54,081 nucleotides of DNA, taken from NCBI GenBank assembly GCA_902551895.1, contig CACDEU010000002.1:1-54081 (forward strand). Reading direction: 5' to 3'. The translations under genes and the position numbers were made by a program. Positions within the stretch are counted from its first letter, which is position 1. Each line of letters begins with the position of its first letter. The stretch is from an uncultured Pelagibacteraceae bacterium (GTDB lineage: Bacteria > Pseudomonadota > Alphaproteobacteria > Pelagibacterales > Pelagibacteraceae). Shown piece after piece: positions 17,602-25,624 of the stretch. The notes under the pieces are model-generated. The model was not told the origin of the DNA and searched no databases. It saw only the letters and a program-made list of their open reading frames with translations.

Positions 17602-18156
17602 ATGGAAAAAAACAAAATAAAAACAAAGCTTAAAGCGACGATCAGAAAAAATAGAGATATTATTAATAAACAATTAAGCGATTTATTTGATTGGGTTAAG
17701 GGCGCTGAGCTTGTTAGCTTAAAGGAATGTGATACAGCCGATGATCCTGTCAGACCAGAATTGGATAACGAATTTAGGACTAGTTATGGAAGAAAAATTT
17801 ATGGAGTAAAATATAAAAATGAAATTCATGCAATAATGTGTTTTGCATTTACTAATAAAATTCCTAAAACAGTTAAAGAATTAGACAACTTAAGCAGAGA
17901 TGCTTTTTTACAAAGTGCACTTAGAGATCAAAAAGTTGGACAAATAGCTATCGCATATACTGTTTGGTCTAAAAAAAAAGGTGGAGGAAAATTAATTGTA
18001 AAAGAAGTATTTAAAATGATTAAAAAATCAAATCATTTAAACAGATTGGTAACCTTATCACCCTTAACAGAAATGGCTACGAAGTTTCATTTAAGAAATA
18101 AAGCAAAACTTATAAGCGTTAATGAAGAAACTCAAAATTTTGAATATTCAAAATAA
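17602..18156 (+). CDS. Hypothetical protein, weakly GNAT-like
   Basis: 184 residues, not recognised as a named family. The middle contains IAIAYTVWSKKKGGGKLIVKE followed by a helix and LNRLVTLSPLTEMATKFHLRN, an arrangement reminiscent of motif A (a glycine-containing pyrophosphate loop) and motif B of GNAT acetyltransferases. The N-terminal 50 residues are charged and helical. It stands alone: 126 bases after the divergent amidinotransferase start and ending 3 bases before the convergent GMC oxidoreductase stop. An acetyl- or acyltransferase role is only a suggestion. Confidence 0.6.
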   Translation: MEKNKIKTKLKATIRKNRDIINKQLSDLFDWVKGAELVSLKECDTADDPVRPELDNEFRTSYGRKIYGVKYKNEIHAIMCFAFTNKIPKTVKELDNLSRDAFLQSALRDQKVGQIAIAYTVWSKKKGGGKLIVKEVFKMIKKSNHLNRLVTLSPLTEMATKFHLRNKAKLISVNEETQNFEYSK

Positions 18157-18158
18157 AT

Positions 18159-19745
18159 TTAAATAGAATTTAATATAAGATCAGAAGCTTTTTCGGCAAT
18201 CATTAGGGTAGGGGCATTTAGGTTTGCACTAGGAATTTCTGGCATAACAGACGCATCTACAACTCTTAAATTTTGTATTCCTTTAACTTTTAAATTTTCA
18301 TCAACTACCGCCATTTCATCAATACCCATTTTGCAAGTACCACATGGATGATAAGCAGTTTCCGCCTTTGATCTAATATATTCATCCAATTCATCATCGC
18401 TTTGCTTATCAGAACCTGGCCCAACTTCTTTTCCAGAATGTTTTGCTAAAGAAGGTTGAGATAAGATTTTTCTTGCAACATGAATGCATTCTCTAGTTTG
18501 TTTTAAATCGTCTTCATCTTCTAAATAATTAAATAATATTTTTGGATAATCATAAGGGTTCGAAGAATTCAGAGTTATTAATCCCCTGCTTTTTGGATGA
18601 TTTGGACTTGCATGAAGTTGATATCCATGTGAGCTCGGATTAACTAAACCATGATCAATAACAAATGATGGAAAAAAATGAAATTGTATGTTTGCTATTT
18701 CTCTTTCAGGAGAAGACTTTGCAAAACCTCCAGCTTCTAAAAAAGATTTAGAACAAGGACCTGATTTAGATAAAAACCATTGAATACCAGCTAAAACTTT
18801 TGGAATTAGTTTTGTATAAGTATAAAGAGTGTCAGGTGTTTTACATTCTTGCATAATATATGTTTCCAAATGGTCTTGAAGGTTTTTGCCAACACCTTTG
18901 ACATCGTTAACAACATTAATTCCTTTTTCCTTCAAATGATCTGAATTGCCAACTCCTGAAAGCATTAATAATTGTGGAGAGTTAATTGAGCCACCACTTA
19001 GTATTATTTCTTTTTCAGCATAAACTTTTTCAACTTTGTTTTTTATTTTTACTTCTATACCTATTGCTTTTTTTCCATCAAAAATAATTTTTTCAACAAA
19101 AGAATTGGAAAAAATATTTAAATTCTTTCTTTTTTTTGCAGGGTTCAAATAATATTTCGTTGCACTAGCTCTTTGACCTTCATGAATTGTTGTATCAAAC
19201 ATACCAAATCCTTCTTGCTCTTCTCCATTCATGTCAGGATTAACTGTATGTCCAGCTTCTGAGGCTGAGTTTATAAAGGCTTTAAACAAAGGGTTATCAT
19301 TTTTAGACTGATTAACAGGAAGTGGTCCCAGTGAACCTCTATATTGGTTTTCTCCACCAGACCATGTTTCAATTTTTTTAAAATAAGGTAAAACTTTTTC
19401 ATAAGACCAAGACTTTAATCCAAAGTTTTCCCATCTTTCATAATCATTTCGGTTTCCTCTTACAAAAACCATTCCGTTATGAGCTGAACAACCTCCAATC
19501 ATTTTGCCTCTCGGACAAAATAATCTTCTATTGTTTAAATGTGGCTCTGGTTCAGAATAGTATTTCCAATTATATTTTGGATCGTGCATTGTATATAATA
19601 ATGCTAGAGGCATTTTTACTTTCCAAATATCACTCGATCCACCAGCTTCGAATACAGCAACTTTGTTATTTTGATTTTCTGACAATCTATTAGAAAGAAC
19701 ACAGCCAGCTGAACCAGCGCCAATAATTATATAATCAAATTTCAT
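18159..19745 (-). CDS. GMC-family FAD oxidoreductase (choline dehydrogenase-like)
   Basis: 528 residues. The ADP-binding loop is IIIGAGSAGCVLSNRLSE; the GMC signatures appear as GKMIGGCSAHNGMVFVRGNRNDY and LSGGSINSPQLLMLSGVG; the C-terminal active-site region has AYHPCGTCKMG with catalytic His and NLNAPTLMIAEKASDLI. Choline dehydrogenase, alcohol dehydrogenases and pyranose oxidases share this fold; the length and FAD region resemble BetA-like enzymes. It overlaps the HD-oxygenase gene by 4 bases and is last of the ParA-thioesterase-TauD-HD-GMC unit. It likely oxidises an alcohol intermediate, possibly of a choline or phosphonate type, to an aldehyde or acid. Confidence 0.88.
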   Translation of the reverse strand: MKFDYIIIGAGSAGCVLSNRLSENQNNKVAVFEAGGSSDIWKVKMPLALLYTMHDPKYNWKYYSEPEPHLNNRRLFCPRGKMIGGCSAHNGMVFVRGNRNDYERWENFGLKSWSYEKVLPYFKKIETWSGGENQYRGSLGPLPVNQSKNDNPLFKAFINSASEAGHTVNPDMNGEEQEGFGMFDTTIHEGQRASATKYYLNPAKKRKNLNIFSNSFVEKIIFDGKKAIGIEVKIKNKVEKVYAEKEIILSGGSINSPQLLMLSGVGNSDHLKEKGINVVNDVKGVGKNLQDHLETYIMQECKTPDTLYTYTKLIPKVLAGIQWFLSKSGPCSKSFLEAGGFAKSSPEREIANIQFHFFPSFVIDHGLVNPSSHGYQLHASPNHPKSRGLITLNSSNPYDYPKILFNYLEDEDDLKQTRECIHVARKILSQPSLAKHSGKEVGPGSDKQSDDELDEYIRSKAETAYHPCGTCKMGIDEMAVVDENLKVKGIQNLRVVDASVMPEIPSANLNAPTLMIAEKASDLILNSI

Positions 19746-20278
19746 AAAAGCTGAGAATTTAGTAATTTTTTATATTCATCAATATTTTTTATTTTTATAT
19801 TATCTTTTTTTGCTAATTCATCGAATTTTCTTAGTTTTATTGCATTTTTAAAATAAGGCATTTTTTCAAATTCATCACTTTGTTTCTTATTTAATACACC
19901 ACCTTGTAATTTTAAACTTACCTTTGATGCATTTGAAAGATGATTATAGTACCTTTTGTTTCTAGCCAAGTATCTTTTTGCCAATACGTGATATTTTATC
20001 GGTTCAACTACTTCTTTTTTAAAAAAATTTTTAAGATATTCATAACCTATACTTTCATGGTTACCATCTTTATTGTTTTTTACTAACTCATCAGGATCTT
20101 CAATAATAAAATGTCCATAATCATGAAGCAAGCAAGAGCAAACTAAAAGATCTTTAGATTTAGCTTTTTCTGCCAACATAGCAGATTGAATCATGTGCTC
20201 TGAAATTGTAATTTTTTCACCGATGTAGAGGGATTTGTTATTTTTAAAATTAGAAATAATTTTATCTAATATATGCAT
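19742..20278 (-). CDS. HD-domain mixed-valent diiron oxygenase of the PhnZ/TmpB type
   Basis: 178 residues. The putative metal and substrate residues reproduce the PhnZ spacing as I recall it: Tyr18 and Glu21 (LYIGE), His28 (SEHMIQ), His52-Asp53 and His56 (LLHDYGHF), His74 (NHESIG), His97 and Lys101 in YHVLAKRYL, and Asp153 (KFDELAK). YHVLAKRYL and the later LSNASKVSLKLQGG are hallmarks of PhnZ/TmpB rather than of phosphohydrolases. Known members cleave the C-P bond of a 1-hydroxyphosphonate with O2: PhnZ yields glycine and phosphate, TmpB yields glycine betaine and phosphate. It is coupled to a TauD-like dioxygenase (3-base gap), the expected partner that makes the 1-hydroxy compound. Other HD oxygenases use inositol, so substrate is inferred. 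Confidence 0.85.
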   Translation of the reverse strand: MHILDKIISNFKNNKSLYIGEKITISEHMIQSAMLAEKAKSKDLLVCSCLLHDYGHFIIEDPDELVKNNKDGNHESIGYEYLKNFFKKEVVEPIKYHVLAKRYLARNKRYYNHLSNASKVSLKLQGGVLNKKQSDEFEKMPYFKNAIKLRKFDELAKKDNIKIKNIDEYKKLLNSQLL

Positions 20279-20281
20279 TTC

Positions 20282-21115
20282 TTATTGAGGATTGTCTCCT
20301 TCAATAGCAATTCTATCCATTACTCTTTCATAGCCAAGACCTTTTCCCGGATAAAAATCTGCTATTGCATAATGAATAACACTTCTATTATCCCAAATAC
20401 AAACTGTATTTTCTGTCCAGTTAAATCTACAAGTTAAATCAAGTCTTGCCTGATGTTCAAAAATTTGTTTTAAAATTTCATCACTTTCTTCTTTACCCAT
20501 ACCAATTATTTTTTTGGTATATGTCCAATTAACATACAAAATTTTTTTCCCGGTTTCTGGATGAGTTCTTACAATTGGATGTTCGTTAGAATATTCATCA
20601 TAATTTTTTTTCTTATTACCTTCCATTTTCTTATAATTTTTTATAAAAAATTCGGCACCCAGTGAACTATGAATTGCTTTTTTATCTTTAATTTTATCTT
20701 TTATTTTTTCATCCAAAGTTTCCCATGCAAGCTCCATATTAGAGAAACAAGTGTCCCCACCAACTGGAGGAATTTTAATAGATTTAAGTATTACCGCTTT
20801 AGTTGGCTTAAAATTATAACTTACATCGCTATGCCAATTCTCACCCCACTGATTTTTTTCATCTTCAGCTTTTATAATTCTTACGATTTCTGGATAGTCT
20901 TTTATACCTTTAACATAGGCATGCGTTTCTAATGGTCCAAATTTTTCAGCAAGTGCAATATGTTGATCAGTTGTTAAAGGTTGGTCCCTAAAAAAAATAA
21001 CTTTATGTTCTAATAATAAATTATTTATTTTGTTAAAATTTTTGTCGGAAGTATCTGTAAGGTCTATACCTTTAATTTCTGCTCCTAAAGCACCTGATAA
21101 TAATTTTACTTCCAT
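20282..21115 (-). CDS. TauD/TfdA-family 2-oxoglutarate-dependent dioxygenase
   Basis: 277 residues, normal for TauD. Iron ligands are His95 and Asp97 (NWHSDVSY) and His248 (SVIHYAIADF); Arg264 (YERVMDR) should bind 2-oxoglutarate. The N-terminal GALGAEIKGIDL and FFRDQPLTTDQHIALAEKFG are diagnostic. TauD-family enzymes hydroxylate next to a sulfonate, phosphonate or carboxylate. With the PhnZ/TmpB-type HD oxygenase directly downstream it could provide the first step of oxidative phosphonate breakdown, as PhnY and TmpA do, although PhnY is of the PhyH type and TmpA of the butyrobetaine type. Taurine or another sulfonate remains possible. Confidence 0.88.
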   Translation of the reverse strand: MEVKLLSGALGAEIKGIDLTDTSDKNFNKINNLLLEHKVIFFRDQPLTTDQHIALAEKFGPLETHAYVKGIKDYPEIVRIIKAEDEKNQWGENWHSDVSYNFKPTKAVILKSIKIPPVGGDTCFSNMELAWETLDEKIKDKIKDKKAIHSSLGAEFFIKNYKKMEGNKKKNYDEYSNEHPIVRTHPETGKKILYVNWTYTKKIIGMGKEESDEILKQIFEHQARLDLTCRFNWTENTVCIWDNRSVIHYAIADFYPGKGLGYERVMDRIAIEGDNPQ

Positions 21116-21131
21116 GTCTATTTTGTTTTAA

Positions 21132-21599
21132 TTATTTTTTAAGTTTATTTGAAAATTGTAAGTTATCAATTTTAAATTTTGATTTATTTTCTTTGATAAA
21201 TTGGTCCATTATCATTAGTTTTTCTTCTTCAAATTCAGCAACTTTTCTATGATTTAGATCAATATACAAAGACAGAACTTCAGTTGTAGCAGACAAAATA
21301 TTTTTACTTTTTTCATACATTTCTAATTTGTAATGCAGTCTTTTTTTATCGTGATCAAAACTAGAAATAAAAACATCTACTTCTTCACCTTCTTTAACTT
21401 CATTGTTATATGTAGTATGAGTTTCTACAACCATTGTACTTTTTTTTTCTGTTTTTGCAGCATGCTCGCCCATTTTAAATTTTGATAAAATTACTTCCGC
21501 TCCTTTATCAAACACCAAAATATAATAAGATAAATTCATGTGACCGTTATAATCAGTCCAATCATTAATTATTTTTGTAGTTTTCAGAAGAAGAGACAT
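21132..21599 (-). CDS. 4HBT-fold acyl-CoA thioesterase (betainyl-CoA thioesterase-like)
   Basis: 155 residues with a hot-dog fold. The catalytic region WTDYNGHMNLSYYILVFDKG has the Asp and the GHMN pattern of 4-hydroxybenzoyl-CoA-type thioesterases. The pattern and length recall the betainyl-CoA thioesterase (CdhB) of bacterial carnitine degradation, but that comparison is from memory. It lies 2 bases after the ParA-like gene and 16 before the TauD-like gene. A beta-keto acid cleavage enzyme at 48069-48953 could produce a matching CoA ester. Thioesterase assignment is firm, substrate is inference. Confidence 0.8.
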   Translation of the reverse strand: MSLLLKTTKIINDWTDYNGHMNLSYYILVFDKGAEVILSKFKMGEHAAKTEKKSTMVVETHTTYNNEVKEGEEVDVFISSFDHDKKRLHYKLEMYEKSKNILSATTEVLSLYIDLNHRKVAEFEEEKLMIMDQFIKENKSKFKIDNLQFSNKLKK

Positions 21600-21601
21600 T
21601 A

Positions 21602-22240
21602 TTAATTTAATTCAGATAGAATTTGGTCTGAAAGTTTTTTGATTTCATCTACAGCACTACCTTTTCTTTGTTTTTCAATTGCTGTTTTTCCTTCTCCCAT
21701 CGATGATGCATAAATTTGTCTGTTTCCAATAATTGTATCTACCGATGGAACATTAAGACTCTTTATGTAATCATTTGTTTTAATAATAAGTTTTGATCTT
21801 TGGTTAGCTCTATTTATTTGTATCATTATTTTTTTATTTGCTTTTTTTGCAATATCAATAATTGCTTCAGTAGCCCAAAAATCAACATGAGATGGACTCA
21901 TAGGAATTAATACTAAGTCAGAAGCTTCTATAGAAGGACGAGCATCAGATTCAATTTTTGGTGGCGTATCAATAATAACTACGTCGTGGTCTTTTTTTAA
22001 TGTTTTAGATTCATATTGTGCACCCCACAAACTTGCAGTTTTAAAAGTTAAGTTATCGTTTGCTATTTTGTTTTCTGATCTTATCATAAACCATTTTCCA
22101 AGGCTTCCTTGTGGATCAGTATCAACAACAGCTACTTTAAAATTGTGATATTTTATAAAGCCCATAGCTAAGTGAACAGCCAAAGTAGTTTTACCTGTCC
22201 CACCTTTTTGTTGTGAAATAGTTATAACTTTTGAGAGCAT
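21602..22240 (-). CDS. ParA/MinD-family ATPase
   Basis: 212 residues. The deviant Walker A motif QQKGGTGKTTLAVHLA sits at the N-terminus, Walker A' as VVDTDPQGSLGKW, and Walker B as VVIIDTPPK. No N-terminal helix-turn-helix and no ParB-like neighbour are present, so it is a short orphan ParA as used for positioning of protein complexes or plasmid partition. It is the first gene of a tight unit with a thioesterase, TauD-like dioxygenase, HD oxygenase and GMC enzyme, and is divergent from the rhodopsin gene. The grouping with metabolic genes may be incidental co-transcription. Confidence 0.88.
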   Translation of the reverse strand: MLSKVITISQQKGGTGKTTLAVHLAMGFIKYHNFKVAVVDTDPQGSLGKWFMIRSENKIANDNLTFKTASLWGAQYESKTLKKDHDVVIIDTPPKIESDARPSIEASDLVLIPMSPSHVDFWATEAIIDIAKKANKKIMIQINRANQRSKLIIKTNDYIKSLNVPSVDTIIGNRQIYASSMGEGKTAIEKQRKGSAVDEIKKLSDQILSELN

Positions 22241-22415
22241 TCTTTATAATATAATTATTAAATGTTTCTCGAAATAAAATTATTATTCTATTTTAAGATT
22301 AAAAAAAATTTCTACTGAAGATTGTATTTTAAAGTTTAATTTTTTTTTTTCGTTGAAAATAATAGTTTATAAACCTTCTAAAAAATATAACTAAAAAAAA
22401 TATGATATTTTTAAT

Positions 22416-22445
22416 TTGATTTATGAGAAACTCTCTATTTAATTA
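22416..22445 (+). promoter_or_regulatory. Candidate promoter of the rhodopsin-flotillin unit
   Basis: TTGATT at 22416-22421 and TAATTA at 22440-22445 are separated by 18 bases, close to a sigma-70 spacing. The GGGAG ribosome binding site at 22461-22465 precedes the rhodopsin ATG at 22478. A six-base match is weak evidence in AT-rich DNA. The rest of the 237-base divergent gap shows no other clear structure. Confidence 0.3.
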
Positions 22446-22477
22446 GGTTATTTTTATAAAGGGAGAAATGCGGAATT

Positions 22478-23176
22478 ATGAATAAGCTATTATTACCACA
22501 GGATATAGTCGGAGGATCTTTTTGGCTTATTTCTGTTGCAATGATAGGTGCAGCAATATTCTTCTTTTTAGAGAGAGGGCGATTATCTAATCGATGGGCC
22601 ACAGTGATGAACCTTGTTGGAGTGATCGCTTTGATGTCATCCATCCATTATTTCTACGCAAAAAATTTATGGGTATTAAATGGACAAGCGCCAATAGCCC
22701 TTAGATACATTGATTGGCTTCTTACTTTTCCATTAACAATTTTAACTTTTTATGTAATGCTAAATTCAGTTACCGACATCAAAAGAGGAATGTTTTGGCG
22801 TTTGTTAGTTGGAACTTTAGTTTGGGTTATTGCTCAACTTCTAGGAGCTTACGGTTACATGAGTGTAACTTTAGGATTTTTGGTTGGTATAGTTGGATGG
22901 TTATACATAATTGGTGAACTTTATATGGGTGACACAGGAAGAAAAAATGCTTCTTGTGGTAACGAAAGTGTTCAAATGGCTTTTTTTGCAAATAGACTAA
23001 TTATAACAATAGGTTTTTCAATTTATCATATTGGATATTTTATTGAGCACCTGGCAGGAGGAGCAAACATAAATAGTTTAAATGTAATTTATAACCTTGC
23101 TGATTTTTTGAACAAAATAATATTCGGAATGATAATTTATAGTGCAGCAATACAAGACACAAAGAAAGGAACTTAG
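22478..23176 (+). CDS. Proteorhodopsin-like microbial rhodopsin with atypical DTT motif
   Basis: 232 residues, seven helices, no obvious signal peptide. Aligned by eye to green proteorhodopsin, the retinal lysine is Lys213 (LADFLNKIIFG), counterion Asp79 with Thr83 (RYIDWLLTFPL), Asp209 and His57 are kept. The proton-donor position (Glu108 in proteorhodopsin) is Thr90 and the tuning position 105 is Thr87; the pocket Trp197 is Phe180 and Pro201 is His184. Loss of the carboxylic donor predicts a slow or non-pumping photocycle, so a sensory or regulatory role is possible. A flotillin gene follows after 21 bases, and no carotenoid or retinal gene is nearby. Family certain, function uncertain. Confidence 0.93.
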   Translation: MNKLLLPQDIVGGSFWLISVAMIGAAIFFFLERGRLSNRWATVMNLVGVIALMSSIHYFYAKNLWVLNGQAPIALRYIDWLLTFPLTILTFYVMLNSVTDIKRGMFWRLLVGTLVWVIAQLLGAYGYMSVTLGFLVGIVGWLYIIGELYMGDTGRKNASCGNESVQMAFFANRLIITIGFSIYHIGYFIEHLAGGANINSLNVIYNLADFLNKIIFGMIIYSAAIQDTKKGT

Positions 23177-23197
23177 ATTTAATAAGGAGGAATAATT

Positions 23198-25186
23198 ATG
23201 ACTAGAGGAGCAGATATAATAGCAGCGATAATTTTATTAGCACTTGCAATAGCGATTATAGTTTATTTATTGCATTGGCTATACAGAAGATCTTCAAAAG
23301 AAGTGTCTTTTGTTAGAACTGGAATGCTTGGAGAGAAAGTTGTTATATCCGGTGGCGCATTTGTTTTACCAATTATTCATAATATTACTCAAGTAGGTAT
23401 GCGAACACTAAGCATAACTATAAAAAGAGGTGGAGATAAATCTTTGATAACAAAAGATAGAATGAGAGCTGAGCTTGTTACAGAATTTTTTACAAAAGTT
23501 CCACCTGATCCGAGAGCTGTTTCAACTGCCGCACAAACTTTAGGTAACAGAACACTTGATCCTGAACATTTAAGAGAAGTAGTTCAAGGACGTTTTGCAG
23601 ATGCATTAGGAGAGGTTGCTGCAAAAATGACTCTAGATGAAATACAAGAGAATAGAGGACAGTTTGTAAAAGAAGTTACAAAAATTGCAGACGGATCAAT
23701 TGGCCACACAGGTTTAGCATTAGAAACGGTTTCAATAATTTCTTTGGACCAAACTCCAATCGAACAATTTAATCCAGCAAATACTTTCGACTCACAAGGT
23801 TTAACACAACTAACTGAACAAATCGAAACTAGAAAAAAGAAAAGAAACGATATTACTCAAGATACAAAAATTTCTATTGAAAATAAAAATTTAGAAACAA
23901 TTCAAAAGGAATTAGAAATTAAAAAAAATGAAGAGTTTTCAAAATTTAAACAAGAAAGAGAAGTTTCTATTCAAAAGGCAAATGAAAAAACTGAATCAAT
24001 AAAGCAAAGAGCAGAAAAAGAAAGAGAAGCTGAGGAAGCAGAAATAAAAAGTCAAGAGGCAATTGAAGTTGCAAAAATTTCTCAAAATCAAGTTATCGAG
24101 GTTGAAAGAAAACTTACTGAAACAAGATTGATTGAGGAAATTGAAAAGAGAAGGAAGGAACAAAATGAATTGGAAAAAAATGCAGCTCTCGATATAAGAC
24201 AAAAAGATCTTGAAACTGAAGTTAAGATTTTAAATTTAGATAAAGAAAGTGAATATGCACGTTTAGAAAAGCAAAGATTAGTTGACATTAAACGAGCTCA
24301 AGAAAAAACATCAATAATAAAAGAGCAATCAGAAAGACAAAAAGAAGCTGAGGAAGCACAAATAATTTCCGAACAAGAAATCAAAAATGCTAAAATTGCT
24401 CAGCAAAGAAATGTAGATTCACATAGAATTGAGTCAGAAAAAGAAGTTAGAACTTTAGATATTGAAAAGGCTAAGAGGTTGCAAATTGAAGAGCACCAGA
24501 AAGAGTTAGAGATAATTGAAAAATCTAAAGAAGTTCTTGCATCAAAAGCTGAGGAACAAAATACACGGGCTAAAGCTGTAGAAGCTGAAGAGAAAGCAAA
24601 TTCAACTAGATACATTGAAAAAGCTGAAGGAATAAAGCAAGTAGATGTAATCGAGGCATCTGCAAAAGCTGAACAAGATAAACATGCAACTATGGCTGCT
24701 AAATTAAGATATGAAATAGATGCTGCAGGTAAAGAAGCTTTAAATCTTGCTGAGAATGTTAGAAGCGATGCAAATAGAAGAAGTGCATTAAGAATAAAAC
24801 TTGCTGAAAAAATTGAATCAATTATTAGAGAAAGCGTTAAACCTATGGCAAACATTGGTGACATTAAAATTGTTGATGTCAGCGGTCTTCCTGGATTTAG
24901 CGGGACAAGTGTTTCACCTTCAGGAGGTGGCGGATCAGGTACTTCTAGTGGGTCTAAAAGTGGAGGAGGAAACTTAGCAGACAATGTAGTTAGTTCAGCT
25001 TTAAGATATAGAGCTCATCAACCGTTTTTAGATAGTCTTCTTAAAGAAATTGGAATGAATCCTGGAGAAATTAGTAACATCAGAAATATCCTTGGTGATT
25101 ATGGAAATCCAAAAAAAGATTATCATATGAACTTTGGTGAAGATGCAAAAAATTTAAAAGGAGCCAATAATCCAAAAAACAAATAA
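23198..25186 (+). CDS. Flotillin/YqiK-type SPFH-domain membrane scaffold protein
   Basis: 662 residues. One transmembrane helix (about 6-28) is followed by a Band7/SPFH domain (about 33-200), a long charged coiled coil (205-490), the flotillin C-terminal region (about 495-560) and a Gly/Ser-rich linker near 565-590 before a helical tail. The coiled coil contains a tandem duplication of about 106 residues (from 225 and from 331; both copies contain AEEA near the end). Flotillins organise membrane microdomains and oligomerise at the inner membrane. A clear AAGGAGG ribosome binding site precedes the ATG, and the rhodopsin gene ends 21 bases upstream, indicating one transcript. A structural link to the rhodopsin is inferred from position only. 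Confidence 0.88.
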   Translation: MTRGADIIAAIILLALAIAIIVYLLHWLYRRSSKEVSFVRTGMLGEKVVISGGAFVLPIIHNITQVGMRTLSITIKRGGDKSLITKDRMRAELVTEFFTKVPPDPRAVSTAAQTLGNRTLDPEHLREVVQGRFADALGEVAAKMTLDEIQENRGQFVKEVTKIADGSIGHTGLALETVSIISLDQTPIEQFNPANTFDSQGLTQLTEQIETRKKKRNDITQDTKISIENKNLETIQKELEIKKNEEFSKFKQEREVSIQKANEKTESIKQRAEKEREAEEAEIKSQEAIEVAKISQNQVIEVERKLTETRLIEEIEKRRKEQNELEKNAALDIRQKDLETEVKILNLDKESEYARLEKQRLVDIKRAQEKTSIIKEQSERQKEAEEAQIISEQEIKNAKIAQQRNVDSHRIESEKEVRTLDIEKAKRLQIEEHQKELEIIEKSKEVLASKAEEQNTRAKAVEAEEKANSTRYIEKAEGIKQVDVIEASAKAEQDKHATMAAKLRYEIDAAGKEALNLAENVRSDANRRSALRIKLAEKIESIIRESVKPMANIGDIKIVDVSGLPGFSGTSVSPSGGGGSGTSSGSKSGGGNLADNVVSSALRYRAHQPFLDSLLKEIGMNPGEISNIRNILGDYGNPKKDYHMNFGEDAKNLKGANNPKNK

Positions 25187-25203
25187 TTTAAATTAAATAT
25201 TTT

Positions 25204-25593
25204 ATGAGCACAGAAATAGAAAATTGGGCAAAAAAATATGAAGATCTTACAAATGGCGATGATACCATCAAAGCCATGGCAAAATATTATACATGCTCTT
25301 TTATGTTTGATATGGAAAAAGCAAAAGTGATAATTGAAATGCATGATGGTAAAGTAAAAAACATTAATACAAGTCCATCTCCATTAGATCCATATGATTT
25401 TGCTTTAAGAGCTTCAGCACAAACATGGAGAGAATTTGGACAACCTATGCCGAAGCCTATGTACCACGGAATATGGTCTGCAAGCTTTTTAAAAGATCTA
25501 AAAATTGAAGGCAATCATTTAATTTTAATGAAAAATTTAAGAAATTTTACAGTTCAATTTGAACTATTAAGAAAAACAGGAGTTCCAGTTTAA
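25204..25593 (+). CDS. SCP2-like hypothetical protein
   Basis: 129 residues, no signal peptide or membrane helix. The order FMFDMEKAKVIIEMHDGK, a DPYDFALRASAQTWREF segment and a closing ILMKNLRNFTVQFELLR resembles sterol-carrier-protein-2-like domains that appear as stand-alone proteins next to hydrolases, but the match is by eye. It lies 17 bases after the flotillin and 31 bases before the alpha/beta hydrolase, whose products may be related. Binding of a lipid or hydrophobic molecule would be the family guess. Confidence 0.6.
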   Translation: MSTEIENWAKKYEDLTNGDDTIKAMAKYYTCSFMFDMEKAKVIIEMHDGKVKNINTSPSPLDPYDFALRASAQTWREFGQPMPKPMYHGIWSASFLKDLKIEGNHLILMKNLRNFTVQFELLRKTGVPV

Positions 25594-25624
25594 TGAGATA
25601 TTTTAATTTAAAGGGAGAAATTAA

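Noticed and set aside
22468-22485. Tiny upstream reading frame (5 codons) before the rhodopsin start
   Set aside because: The ribosome binding site is too close to its ATG to be likely, and such short frames are common by chance.
24400-24984. Long open frame on the minus strand (194 codons) within the flotillin gene
   Set aside because: It is antisense to a strongly coding coiled-coil region rich in Glu/Lys codons and has no ribosome binding site or recognisable protein features.
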